Assembly (NCBI GenBank): GCA_026874595.1
Contig: CM049313.1
Coordinates: 70,984,659-71,048,658, forward strand
Source: Sipunculus nudus
Taxonomy: Eukaryota > Annelida > Sipuncula > Golfingiida > Sipunculidae
Length of the DNA stretch: 64,000 bases
Reading direction: 5' to 3'
The position numbers and the translations under genes are program-made. Shown piece by piece: positions 34,640-46,999 of the stretch; position 1 is the stretch's first letter; every line of letters starts with the position of its first letter. The notes below the pieces were generated by a model. That model searched no databases. It was not told where the DNA came from and was given only the letters and a program-made list of their open reading frames with translations.

Positions 34640-35345
34640 ACGCATTGGATAAGGTATCTGTTATGCTGGACCTATCGGCTGCTTTCAACACAACTGACTA
34701 TTCGAGGGTTTCCCACATCTTGAAACAAATTTTGGGATATCATTTACGGCGTAAGTATGGTTATCGTCAAATCTAAAAGGGGGTTACCAGACTGTTAGGA
34801 TTGATTGAATGATATCTGACCAGATGGCTTTGCGATTTGGTGTACCAAAAGGCTCGGTACTCGGTCCTAATTTATACAGTTTTTATACAAAGCCATTAGG
34901 AGAAATAAAGGTTGCCATAAAATGCAATATCATTGTAATGCCGATTATATCCACATGTATTTGTCTGGCAGACCTGGCGGAAACTTGACAGATTTGCTAT
35001 GATCACTTTAATCCTGCATCTCTGATATTAGAATTTGGTGACATGTACTTAACTTATATTAAACGCGAATTAAACATAAAACCGTTGTTTCTCCGTTTAA
35101 AAAAGGCACGAAACATGTACCAATATGAGCCTAATATAGGTGTCTCTGATGTCACTCTATTGTCGACTGTTCGTCAGGGTTCACTGGGCATTAATTTTTC
35201 TATGGAGACGCAAATTAATGTGGTTCAATGTCACCTCCAGATTAGACTATGGAAATGCGTTGCTCTATGGAGTGCCAGATACTCTCATCTGTAGAACACA
35301 ACGTATTACAGATATAGCCGTTAGGAATTTAACGTAGAAATCCAC
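34640..35345 (+). mobile_element. CR1/Jockey-like LINE reverse transcriptase fragment, degenerate
   Basis: Plus-strand frames broken by indels read SVMLDLSAAFNTTDYSRV (RT motif around FDTVDH), then RFGVPKGSVLGPNLYSFYT (the GVPQGSVLGP box), a region like the YADD box (about 34940-34970, frame-shifted), and at the end SRLDYGNALLYGVPD..RTQRI..IAVRNL, which matches the CR1-clade C-terminal SRLDYCN..LYGLP..LQR..N.AAR pattern. It lies antisense in an intron of the scavenger-receptor-like locus. Confidence 0.7.
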
Positions 35346-35611
35346 CCATATTAACCCAAACATCAGTTCAAATATGAACATATAACCTAATGTGTATGTA
35401 TAGATACACGCTTAAATGGCTCACAGATGACCACTTTAAGTATGCGTACCATGTACAACATATGTAACTTTAACATAGTGTGTATTCTTGAAAGTCGAGG
35501 ATCAATTGTAAATTATATAAACTGGAACGTATTTAGCTTTATTTAAACAATTTCTGTGGAACAAACATAATTTGTACGCAGTACATACCTTGGAACATAT
35601 TTACTTATCAC

Positions 35612-35760
35612 CTGCACAAATAACCTTTCCACTGGTTAGACTGCATTTCGTCCTATCCTGAAGTCCTGGGCAACCCGCCTTGTAGCGATGCCAGATGCCT
35701 GGTTTGAGAGCAAATCACATAATGGGTAACTCTAAGAAAAAAAAAATTCTGTACAAATAT
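35612..35760 (-). pseudogene. Degenerate SRCR second-half exon
   Basis: Minus strand, donor GCAG|GTGATA. The last part reads AGCPGLQDRTKCSLTSGKVI then CAG, aligning with CPHTSYGQLNCRNQEAVKVT/CA of the intact SRCR exon at 37570-37706. The part before it (VICSQTRHLASLQGG) is in another frame. So the module is recognisable but frame-shifted. Confidence 0.45.
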
Positions 35761-36899
35761 GAAAAATACAGGAACAAACGGGTTTAACTAATTTCTGTTA
35801 TTTATGAACTGTTTTGCAATATTGATTACATTTCCAAATCACTTCAAATGCTGTTTGGCAGCGTATATATTAAGTCCATCACAAAAACATTATAATATGT
35901 TTCTTTAAAGTATAATATACATGCGTTATGTTGTATCTAAGAATTAAACCGCTTCCATGAGGAACCTTGTTTATCAAAAGAAATTGCGTTGAAACACCAG
36001 AATATTTGATTTCTTTTCTTCATTATATTATATTTCAGTATATTACTGATCCGGGTCCGGGCGATTAACTTGTATGTGTCATCATTAAAATTATTTTATA
36101 ACAATACAATAGAATTGTACGTTTGAAAATTAAATTTCAATAAAAAGGAATTTTTGTTGAATTGAATACAATTACGATTACTTTGACATGTAATTATAAA
36201 TACAATAATTAAAAAATGACGCAAAACATACATACTCATAATCAATTATGTAAAATCTAGTTGTGAATAATACATCATAACATAAATATGTAAACTGCAT
36301 TTCAAAATCTAAAACATAGTAAGTTTGGATTAACAGGTCAGGTAGATGATAAAATGTTTGCATCAATATATTCATACTCAATACATAATAAAACAAATGC
36401 AAAATCTGGTGATGAAGTATACCTCATCACATAAATATGCTTCAGGATATAAAAGCTAGTTATGCTAATACACCACAATATACACCATCTCTGCATCTAA
36501 AAGGTAAAACTACGTATATATGTTAGTCACTTCAAAACTCTGATATAACTCTCATAGGTTGCATCAAACATTAAGTTTTAAAAAAAGAAACACAATCTCT
36601 TTAAAACATATGGTGAAAAGAAATCAATGTAATCATCTATAATTCGATTACTTCTTCAATGTGAGTTCGATTATAATTGCTCTATTCAGAAAGAAATGTT
36701 ATTTATTACAATTATTATTTCATTTTTACATGTAATACATTAAAATTACATTTTAACATGAAATACATTGTAACATAGGATGTCAGTGGACTGGTTTTGT
36801 GATCATCAAACTAAGCGGCATCTATTACACTGTTAGATTAAGCCTTTTATAATTACCTGTGTCTTCATACGTAAATGCGTGTATTGGAATGCTCCTCAC

Positions 36900-36978
36900 C
36901 TGACGGCAGACGACTTGATTAGACTACATGTCAAAGGAATCATCGCACACGTACTGCCCACCTGTAGTTATTTTACAC
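36900..36978 (-). pseudogene. SRCR first-half exon with in-frame TAG
   Basis: Minus strand, acceptor GTACTGCAG, donor CGTCAG|GTGAGG. Reads KITTGGQYVCDDSFDM, stop, SNQVVCRQ: the CDD.FD...N.VVCRQ signature of SRCR domains with exact spacing. The TAG replaces one variable residue. Its matching second half would be 35612-35760. Confidence 0.55.
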
Positions 36979-37569
36979 CTGCAGTACTCCTCGTTTCACC
37001 TCAAAGATCAGCACCCGGTTATCCGATAAGACCTTTTAAAAAGCACAATTACTTCATCATGGTGATTAACATACCCAATGATTGTGATTATTTATAATAA
37101 ACCGATAAGCCATGAATGAAATTTACTTTGGGGATACCATTTCAAATATTTTAAGGTTGTACTTCTTGTCGGTAAACATCTTAAAGCGCTCAAATACACC
37201 TAGAAGACGTATTAATCGTAACCGAAACATCCTGGCACAATACCTGACAAAACTGATTCATAATATAACAGTAAAAATCATAGGTCAACGATTCTGAACT
37301 CCCCATACTCATTTTATTACTTATATTTAAAACAGAAAAAACATTTAGACTATCTGAACTAGAATTTAAACATTAAAAGAAAACAATCTATAGGATAAAG
37401 ACATTAAAACACGTCATGATGACATGTCGTAGAACTCTCCACAATTAGAACAAGTATAGTGTTTTTTCTCAATTAGCACTTGTACCTAAATCTAGGTTTA
37501 GGCCACCTTTATATCCTCCCGAAAATGGTCGGTTTTTGTCGCACTTAATTCATGTATTGATAAACTTAC

Positions 37570-37706
37570 GTGAGTTCTGGTATATGCACATGTGACCTTC
37601 ACTGCCTCCTGGTTTCTACAATTAAGTTGGCCATAAGAAGTGTGCGGGCACGAATCAATGTTGCTCTCGGTCCCAACACAGCTAGCGTCATCTAACCAGA
37701 ATGTAG
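37570..37706 (-). CDS. SRCR second-half exon (intact)
   Basis: 137 bp; acceptor CTTTCTTTTGTAAG, donor CAC|GTAAGT. Reads TFWLDDASCVGTESNIDSCP, HTSYGQLNCRNQEAVKVTCA: the (W)LDD..C.G.E..I..C......NC...E...V.C pattern of scavenger receptor cysteine-rich domains (extracellular ligand-binding folds of innate receptors). Its first half should lie at higher coordinates but was not found intact. Confidence 0.65.
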
Positions 37707-38510
37707 CTTACAAAAGAAAGAGGCTTATCAGTTTTATTGAAAGTTATTCATTAAGTCGACTTAAATTGTATACTGCTAAATACTAAATCCTAAATACATA
37801 TTATAATGTTTTAAAGGTAGGTTTTATATCATATAGATTGCCTTTTAACACATTCTTTTTCACTTTGTCTTCAGTCATGTCATAGCAGTGTATTGTATGA
37901 ATAAACAAAATAATATCAGGAAGCAAAATGGGTTTAAGAAAATTAAACTTTCCACGATAGGGTTATAAAATTTTGGGTTTTTCTCATATTATATGATTGA
38001 TTAAACCATAAAATAATCTTGACAATATCGTATACGAAACCATTTTGAATTTTTGATATTCTTGAATTTTTTTTTAGATTTCAAAACAATTTATTAGTTT
38101 ACATAATGAAACTTTAAATCTCAGTCATTCCTTTTCAAATTATTCATTTTTTACACAATATGGTGCTGTACACATGTTCTAAAATTCACATTCATATTGT
38201 CTTTCTTTCGACGGAAGTTATAAAATAAAATTAAGAGGAAATTATTTACATTATACATTTAAAACTCAAATACCCTCTAAAATCATAATTTTGATACTCG
38301 AACTCCCAAATAAAGAAAAAAAAAACTGTCTCAGTGGGTTTACAAGTATTTCAATTAATGCCTAGAGTTATTCTGTAAATGTATGCTTGAATAAATCATT
38401 TATAATCAAATAATTCATTAAAATATTTTAAAATTTAAATTAAATGAACCCGGCATTCGAAATTTCAAACTTTGTTTGTACCAAAATGTAGAGCACATTA
38501 TCTGCTCTCA

Positions 38511-38516
<6 letters not shown>

Positions 38517-38541
<25 letters not shown>
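38517..38541. repeat. (AT)n microsatellite
   Basis: About 12 AT dinucleotides. Confidence 0.9.
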
Positions 38542-38543
<2 letters not shown>

Positions 38544-38878
38544 ACCATGTATCACACCAGCAAAATATAAAATGTTAAGGAAAACAAACAACCCTGAAAC
38601 ATGCTCAAAGATATTACTGAAGGTCTGAGCTTTTCACTTAAATCCTCTGAGTGTAATATATTTCATTCCAAATAATGAAATGTTTATTTCCTAACCTGTT
38701 CACCTGGCAAGTCTTGGCCCTTGTTCTTATAGTTTTCGTATTGCCTATAGGTCATATAGATCACATTATGAATTTCCACCTTCGCTACCCTTATGTTATC
38801 ACTTGATTATTACTGGCCAACTTCTCTTGATCGGACCGTGTTAATAGAAAAGTTATTTTGCTTTAAACTTGTTCTTAC

Positions 38879-38990
38879 CTTTCCACTTGTTACATGCAGA
38901 CTTTCTGCTACTGCTACAGCCGATATCGTTCCATTCGGCGTGACCGTGAAGTTGTCAGGGTTACCTTCTCGCCAGTTCGCAGAATACAAC
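38879..38990 (-). pseudogene. Possible degenerate C-type-lectin-like exon
   Basis: Minus strand, donor GGAAAG|GTAAGA. One frame reads ANWREGNPDN (like the NWA.GEPN segment) and another EWNDIGCSSSRKSACNK (like the W+D..C......C end of a C-type lectin domain), implying a frameshift and lost sequence between them. Short and broken, so tentative. Confidence 0.35.
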
Positions 38991-39010
38991 TACCGAGGCA
39001 TTTAGAGCAA

Positions 39011-39379
39011 GGTTTTACAAATTCCTTTTGTTCACCTTTTGCGATAAAAATATACGAACTAGAGAATTTAAGGAGAACACGCAATACCCATGTTTAATAC
39101 GCGAATAATTCAGAAGTATTTGCCATAATCTGTTTCTGTTTATGTCAAGCCAAAACGCAGGAAAGATTGTTTTTAAACCCGGCACGATACATTATAATGT
39201 GGGCATGAATATATAACTGAATTTAAACAAGGCCTACAGGCCTAATGCGAACCTGTGCACAGTTTGGGAGTATGAATGGAGGTTTATTTTTAAAATTAAA
39301 TATTGATCCTCTTAAGTCCTGCATATCTACCTTAGTCATTATGATTTCAGCATAATGGAGGTTTCGAACCTACAAGTTT
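39011..39379. other. No feature recognised
   Basis: AT-rich spacer between the lectin-like exon relic and the GGCGCC-box repeats. Confidence 0.35.
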
Positions 39380-40090
39380 CAGACTAGGACATTTTAAAAC
39401 TAGAATATGGGTAGTCGAAAAACGACTATGTGTATCCGCAGAAATCAGAGTGGGACAGGTGAAGTGAGGCATGGATTAAGTGGCAAGGGGAATAGAATGA
39501 GGTGTGTTGCATATTAGCATGAAACTGCAGCGTAAACGTGAATGCAGGTGGTGCTACCTAAAACAAAATCGAGAAAATTGTCAAGGATGTTTAATCCTGC
39601 AAAATTTCAGATGGATAAGTCAAACCACTTCTGAGATAGGAGTGATTTTATTCCAAGGCAGATGAACAGATGGACGCTGTGCATAAGTGGTTGCAGGTCG
39701 AGCCACCAGTTTGCCCATGATGAAGAGCTATGTGAGATCTATAAACAAGCAAAATTTTGGCCCAATCGGTCAAACGGTTCCCGAGATATGAGCTTGGATG
39801 TCTGCAGAGTAAATGTGAATGTAGGTGGCGCCACCTGTCAGAAAATAGAGAAAGCTGTTCAGGATGTATAAACCTGCAAAATTTCAGGTGGATAAGTCAA
39901 ACCACTGCTGAGATATGAGTGATTTTATCCAAAGGCAGATGAACAGATGGATTCTGTGCATAAATGGTGCAGGTGGCGCCACCAGTTTTGCCTATGATTA
40001 AGAGCTATGTGAGATCTATACTCATGCAAAATTTAGGCCCAATCGGTCAAACGTTTCTCGAGATATGAGCTTGGATGTCAATTCAAAAGG
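39380..40090. repeat. GGCGCC-box repeat family, short site (~2 units)
   Basis: Begins AACTAGAATATGGGTAGTCG and runs through ~278-bp units containing GTCAAACCACT.CTGAGATA, AGATGAACAGATGGA and CCAATCGGTCAAACG. Palindrome-type boxes lie at 39547 (GGTGGTGCTACC), 39696, 39824 (GGTGGCGCCACC) and 39972, spaced 149, 128 and 148 bp. Same family as 61930-63772. Confidence 0.85.
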
Positions 40091-42047
40091 GTCTACTCAT
40101 AATGGGGTTTAAAATGTTTAATTTTTTAATAAATTGGCTAGAGCAGGATGTGCCAATGAAAAGTTTACCCATTATGTTTCATTCAACCGAGTAAACATTC
40201 AGCTATAACCGAAATTGTTTTAATGAGCCCCAGCTATCCTGCCTACGGAACTGAAAATATTATTTTATAAAGTATTCTGCATTATACTTCTACTACTGCT
40301 ACTATAATTATTAATGGTATAATTATTATTATTATTATTATTTTTAGAAATATTGTTAATTATTATATATCGTAATTCGTAATAATATGTAAATGAATGT
40401 TTTATCTATATCTTTCATTCTATCAGTCTATCAAGGAGATCCGTGCAGCCTGTTCTCAAACAAGTCTACCTAACCTAATTAGCCCGACGTATACAAATTG
40501 TTAATGACTCTGCGGAACATTTTTCAGGTCAATGATAACCTTGAGAAGCCAAATAACTGAGAAATGAGTACTTATGATATTTCATTTTTTTATTTGATTC
40601 ATATGCGCATTTAATTTCACTTATCGCCAACAGGTTTCGTAAGCGGTGGAAATAATACTTCATTTTTTTTGTAGTGACTGCTAGGTGTTGCCATCTTTTG
40701 AGCGGGGTTAAAATTATTTGTACTCACTCACAGCAGACTTTAAAATCATCCGGGACTTGTAGGCGGAAGCGGACGACATAACTTCCTTGAATTTGCTTGT
40801 TCCTGTTTCTGATAGCCATCATGGTCCAACACAAAGTCTTTTCTTTTTAAAATTTAAATGTTTCACGACAATCTTATTTATAAAATAGTTAAACAATATT
40901 AATTTTAGAAATTAAAAACTTAGAAACTTCTTATTTAATATAAAATAGTTTACAACAGTCCTGCTAGAAATTGAATGTTTAAGAATACTCTTGGGGGCTA
41001 CACAGGGGGCGGGGGCTATGGTTTTTCTTAGCAAGCATTTTCTCTTTTGTTGCATGAAATAAACACTCTCTTCTCCCTTGTAGAAAAGGTTCAGTCTTAA
41101 CACATGCAGACTGCTTCGGCTGTCTGCGTACATATACACATGCACACATATACATACATCTATGATGTACCAGCGGTGAATCTTCATCCATTACTATGCT
41201 GCAGGATTTTCTTTTTCTTTTGGAAAACATGAACACATGCGTTGTATGGGGGACGGTTTTTTGGACGGGTTGAAATTATAACATATGCAGTCAAAATGTA
41301 TCATTTTGTGGTACGTTCCTCCCAAAGATTACCTAATAACCATTGATTTTAACACTAAATAATAGTAGTCTGAGGACTGAGACTCTTATTAATGAAACAA
41401 TATTACACAAATTACTGAGCTAAATAGTACAGTTCTTTTTTTTCGTACTCAAGTAGTTTCTTTTATTGCCCACATATGCAAAGCTAAATACTGATACCAC
41501 AAAACATATCTTAATACAGATTTTAAATCTTATAATTAAATAAAATATATACAATTAAATAAAAAATGCCCTATATATCACTTTACTTTGAGCTTAGGAT
41601 GGGCATAGCACATTCATCAGCTTTCTTAGGATCTTTATTTAGATAAGATATAATTGATTAAAACCAACGCGCCTGTTAAAAATTAATGTTAAAGAACACT
41701 CTTATTTTAATTGGATTATTCTTAAGCACAACTGTTTAATGATAAATGTTAAAAAAAACACTTATTTGAGGCAACTTATCCTCATAAAATACTATCATTG
41801 ATTGCTAAGAACTAGTTCACAATTGTACAACAAATAGCAAAAACTATGATCTGAGAAAATTTGTTAAGTGTAGCTCGATCAAAATACACTGATGTGATAA
41901 AACATACCATGACTTTCAAAAATAGCTACTTGACGCCCTGCTATGTACTAAGATTATTGAATCCTGAGAAATTTCAAATAGTCTTTAAAGAGACATAAGG
42001 CTCCATCATTATTGTAAATGTAGTTTAAAAATGGATCACATTGGGTT

Positions 42048-42093
<46 letters not shown>

Positions 42094-42164
42094 AATGGAA
42101 CTTGGTGAAGAAGTAAATACTAAATAAACAGATTTTATTTAATAGAGAATAAATACACATACAG
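40091..42164. other. No gene called
   Basis: A minus-strand stretch at about 40733-40825 (MMAIRNRNKQIQGSYVV.., donor GTGAGT) could be an exon but has no recognisable domain. Frames at 40912-41236 are unexplained. (GA)n at 42051-42090. Confidence 0.3.
42051..42090. repeat. (GA)n microsatellite
   Basis: About 20 GA dinucleotides. Confidence 0.95.
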
Positions 42165-42357
42165 ACACAGACGGTCGTGTGGTAAAACGTTAGGCCATTG
42201 CGTTGCCCGTCGAAGGTCGGTGATTTTCACCGTTTCTTCCAGTTTCTTCCCGAGTCTACGGACTATCGCACGCCACCTTCCCCGCAATGAAGGTGCTTCG
42301 TGCTACTTATTTTAATAACTACTTGTACAACCCATGTTAATTAAATAAGGTTTATAT
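42165..42357 (+). repeat. SINE, copy 2 (shared 3' tail family)
   Basis: The tail TTAATAACTACTTGTACAAC onward to TTAAATAAGGTTTATAT matches the tail of 6434-6643 with few changes; the head (GGTCGTGTGGTAAAACGTTA) is tRNA-like but different. It ends where duplicated segment A starts. Confidence 0.55.
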
Positions 42358-43481
42358 GTAAGGGTTTCCTGTATTAGTATTCAGAAAGTTATTGGAATAT
42401 TGTAATCGAAACACGTCGATCAGTATGAAGAATTATTTTCTACATTACATAAGCACAAAAAAAACTTCATTGATGGATAACTGACGGATCGTGAAACTCA
42501 AACTTTACATTTACGGAGGAAAAACAATGCTGAACGTTTGCATAACGTTGCTTTAAGCTGATAGCGTGTCATAATCAGATACATTTATTTGAAAATAAAC
42601 CGTTTATTTGGCTGTTCAAAGTTCCATCTCACAAATAAAGCGGCGTCTGTTGCTGGTACAGTCGATGTCGTCCCACTGGTAATTTTCTGAACTCCGCATT
42701 TGGACGCAACGACCCTTGCCGTCTGGTTCTCCGGATGCCCAGTTGGTGCTGCTGAAAACGCTATTTGTCAAAACCCACTTCCAGCCGTAGCGGTCACCAT
42801 GGTTACTGTTACCGCCGATCCAGTAGTCACGGTCAAGAAGATCTATTTGATGGGATAATGGGAAATTTTATAATTCCACGGATAATATCCCCCAATGGAA
42901 ATTTTATAATAATGTGATTCTTTTACGTTTTTTATAACAGAACTTCCAAACTCAAAATATTTTCTATTTGAGAAAAATGTGATATTTGATGATTTTGGAA
43001 ATTTTCGTTATCGGTTTATAAGACAAACATATAATTTCTGCTGCCTTTATTTATAAAGATCACAATAAAAAAATCTTATACATATATATATATATATATA
43101 TATATTTATTTATATTTATATATAACATTGCATGATAATGTTTCAGTGAAACAAGAAATAAACAGGAAAATAGATCATTAGATATGGAAACTGGATTAAA
43201 ATCTGAGACACTTGAAAAATAAGTGTATTTTCGTAGGGGCATTTGTGCTGTCGCAGCTTCCATAGGTATATAATAACACGTGACATACCTGAATTACCGG
43301 TGATGTAACTATTCAGGAAGGTCTGTTCTGAAATTGCTCAATAGCAACCAGGTGAACATTGTACTGCCTAGGCATACGGTACGTGCAGTACTGGTCAGCG
43401 TCAAACCAGTTCAGACTGGACCTCACAAACAGGTTACAAGACTGACCATTGCTTACACTTGGGCACTGACCTTTAATAAAA
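42346..43481. repeat. Duplicated C-type lectin segment A (partner of 52466-53580)
   Basis: Near-identical to 52466-53580 from ATATGTAAGGGTTTCCTGTA through both lectin exons to the LINE 3' end, with few substitutions and small indels. Segment A is interrupted at 43482 by a 2.46-kb insertion, after which the match resumes at 45947. Confidence 0.93.
42616..43470 (-). pseudogene. C-type lectin copy A, frameshifted
   Basis: Exons at 43289-43470 and 42616-42842 (minus). The second is intact: DYWIGG, WKWVLTNSVF, NWASGEPDGKGRCVQM, QWDDIDCTSNRRRFICEMEL, TGA. The first is 182 bp instead of the 189 bp of copy B: a 6-bp loss removes residues in CPSGFVSNG, and a 1-bp loss in the CAATTTTCAG run shifts the frame to an early TGA. 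No signal-peptide exon was found upstream of it; the next one on this strand is at 55760-55811, beyond the LINE and copy B. The EPD sugar-site motif is otherwise kept. Interpreted as a dead duplicate. Confidence 0.8.
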
Positions 43482-45941
43482 CAAGGGACCCATGGGTCAC
43501 GGCGCTCAGCTGTTATATATGATAAAAAATATAATTATGAAATGAGGCACATGCTGGTTTTGTGTGGAAATAAATATAAGCTGTATAATGAGTTGTTGGT
43601 GTTGAGCTTATGTATGATTTTGATAGTTTCTTTGGAGACAGGGAAGAGATTGATTTCATTTGTTTTATTAACAAATGGAGTGCCACTGTCATACAGATTT
43701 TGACTTTGCCATATAACTGATAAGCAGCACATATAAGATAAGAGTTTAACTATTTATTAAAATTTAATAACAAATATTGTGCCAAATATAATTTTTATTA
43801 AAAATAATAAGAGAATCATATGATTTTTTTAAAATAAAATATAACTGAAATGATAATTAAAATAATATTATAGAATATATTCACGAATGCATTCAAATAC
43901 TGGTATTCAAATACTTTCATTTTTACCTGAATTCCCATTCTTATGCAAGAAATTTTATAATGGAGTACATATTCATATTCATATTCATAAACATTTGCCA
44001 AGTATTCGCACCATGTCTGGTATTTATTCAGTTTAAGCCAAACAATGATTTTGAGAATCCAGAATATAAACAAAGGACCCATGGGTCACGACACTCAGCT
44101 TAATTTTGAAATTTTTGCAAATGTAAAATATGATAAATATTCTATTGTAATGTTTTTCATTTATATAAGCATATGAGAAGCTAAGAGGAAAGGGCCCTCC
44201 TACTTGGTTATAGTAAAGTTCTCAATATATGATTGCAAACTAATACTCTGACAAGACTGTCATGAAGAAAAACAGTAAAAGTTTTGAGATACTGTGATGC
44301 ATATGAAAAATTTACAGATGGACAGGCAAGTGGACAGAATGGACTAATACCTTTATTTCACTTTTAAGGGAATAATGCATTTACGTTTATATAAGCCTAT
44401 TTTTTAGCATATCCACTTTTTTCATTAATAGTTTTTATCTGATTCATTTTTTTTATTTACAAGTGTTATAAATTTGTAATAAAAAAACTGAAAATATAAG
44501 TTAAAATATTAGAATTCTAAGTTGCAATCATTATATATCCAGATTGTAGCTCATATTGGATCATATTATGCATACGCATATATTTAATTATTTTTAAATC
44601 AAATTTTTAAACTGAATGTAAAAGAAAATAATGCCACAACATGGCATCTACAAAATTATTCCTTGAATCCCTATTAAAGTTTTGCACATTGGAGTTTTCA
44701 GTACATGCTTAATTTTATTCACCGAAATAAAATAAAAGATTCAGTACATTTGATAAAATAAAAACATCTTTTCAAATAAAGTATACACACTGTTGGTTGA
44801 ATGAGGGACAAACAATATCATTATGCTAATTACAATCTCAGCTATAATTAATTACTGGAATTAATAGTCAATTTCACACCTGGTGAAGTTTTACTCCTCT
44901 GAAGTAAAGCATTACTTATCTGATGAACATCCACACTTCCATAGCAATACATCACTTTGTGGACACAATTAAATGTGCACTTTAATCATTGTAACCCTGG
45001 TGGTACAATACAAAATCTAAAATGTAGCATGTCCAAGAATAAAATAAAATACAGAAAATTATAACATTCATCTAGTTTGTGCACCAGCTGGGGGGGGGGG
45101 GGGTGAGTGCAGGGCAGAGGGGAAGCCTGCTAGTAGTGGCCAAGCTGGGCCAAGGCAAGCTGCCTGAGGTGGGTTACATAATGCAAGTGAAGGCTGTACT
45201 ACTAGGTGGGCCAGATGTAAACAACACTTGACATGGTGTATGAAAACTCAAATAAAAGCTACTCTTTACAAACAATTTCTTTGAAATTTCAGATTTTAAA
45301 AGAAATAAATCCTTATGTATATATGCTGTGAAAATTAAATCAACAATGCTCACAGGGAAAAAACGTGCCACTGCCAAATTTGCACAAAATTTAAGGTATT
45401 GATTTTTTATTTATGCTAATCACTTGAAAAATTTGCAAAATTCAGATCTAATTTTTGGTAAACAATTGAATCTTGATTAAATAAAGTTATATTCCTGAAA
45501 AAAAAAGTCTCCAGCTTCTGTAATTCTCATGTTAAGTGAGCAAATATATTTCCTGATTTTTAAAAAATTGCATTATATTTGGGCCTATAACTTCAAAATA
45601 ATACCCAATACTGACCTAATTTTTGGTATGTGCACAGAAAATGTATTGAACAATATGAATACTCAATATGATAAAAAAAAAAATTAGTGGTTTTGATATT
45701 AGGCAGCCTTGAAGTGTAACAATGGCTTTTTTTATGGAAAACGGAGGTTTTTCCTTAATATCTCGAAGGAACGAAGTTTTAAAGACCCAATTTTCGGTAT
45801 GGTAGGAGATTTTGGGGACATCTAATGGTATGCAGAATTTTGAATTCGTAGGTCTAACGGTTTTAAAACGTGCCCTGTTAACGGACGGACGGCCGGACGA
45901 CGGACAAAGGACCACGACTATAGCTCAGATGACAGCTGAGC
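43482..45941. mobile_element. 2.46-kb insertion of unassigned type with TAAAA target duplication
   Basis: Present in segment A and absent from segment B. Starts CAAGGGACCCATGGGTCACG and ends ATGACAGCTGAGC; TAAAA flanks both sides (43477-43481, 45942-45946). A second GGACCCATGGGTCACGACAC motif occurs inside near 44075, and a related start lies at 63774. Near the right end: GGACGGACGGCCGGACGACG. No transposase, integrase or RT frame recognised. A poly-G run is at about 45091-45104. Confidence 0.7.
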
Positions 45942-45987
45942 TAAAAAGTTTCGACGTAATCCTTTTTTATTATATTTTACTATAACA

Positions 45988-46505
45988 TCAGAAACAAACA
46001 CGTTTTCCAAATTCAAAGGGCACAGAATATGTACAGTATTTGTAAGTCAGGTCAGTTAAGTCCATTTCCATTTGTTCTGTATTTTTAACATGCATAATGT
46101 ACTTCTCAATGCACAGATAAGTTGGAATCTCACGGGTTTTATAAACCACGTATTTATATACCAGGAGCAACGTGTTAATAAGATCAACGTTTTCTTCACT
46201 TTCAACACCCATATAAATTGCACTTGGACCAAGAGATGGCAAAGTGATGTTCCTGTATCCGACTCAAGTTTTGATCTGCATATAAAACGTGATGGAAGTA
46301 TGACATTCGCAAAATAAGTGCACGACGGATTCTTTTTCAATAAAACAATACGAACATCTGTGTGTATCAGATACTTCCCACATATAAAGTTTTTCATTAA
46401 CACCAAGTACATTATTAAGGATCCTGTATTGAAATTATCTAAGATACATATCAAGTGTTGTGGAGTAAACATAGGCAGCTGCTCGTTCCCAATTAAAATG
46501 TTCAT
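45988..46505 (-). pseudogene. LINE ORF2 C-terminus, zinc-knuckle-like region
   Basis: A minus frame near 46270-46370 reads RCSYCFIEKESVVHLFCECH, the C..C......HLF..C motif at the end of L1-type ORF2 proteins. It is followed by a frame ending EFGKRVCF near 45988. Broken into several frames. Confidence 0.6.
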
Positions 46506-46999
46506 ATTTACTAGTTATTTTCTTTTTTGCTATTGGTTCCGATGTTTTATTCGTAATGAGTTATAAATGTACTTAAATTATATTTTTTGCAAGTCCCATA
46601 CACTCTCTTTAACCCTTTACTGTTTACATTTATTTTAGATTTCTGACAAATTCTGACACTATTTATATTTACACTAACAGCCATATCTTTTCAAGCTTTT
46701 TTAGTATCTTTATCAAATTTTCAACAGTTCCCACTAAGAGGGTTTGCTGAAGATTATTGAAAATCATTGAAACTTAGAAAAAATATGCAATATATTTGTC
46801 TTGAAAGAATCTATACATATCAAGGCATTCTAGTTACCCATTTAGAGTGCTCTTTAGTGGCTTGTAAACAGTAAAGGGTTAAAGGAAATTAAGTAAACTT
46901 TTTACTGATATGCATTATCCACTTTTTTAGGATTGCATTTTACTTTTTACAATCATAAGTGTTAATAGATATAATATCTCTTAAAAGCCTTTTTTCTCC

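Noticed and set aside
40733-40825. Possible first exon MMAIRNRNKQIQGSYVV.. with a GTGAGT donor on the minus strand
   Set aside because: No family recognised, no signal peptide, and no evidence that it joins the receptor exons below it.
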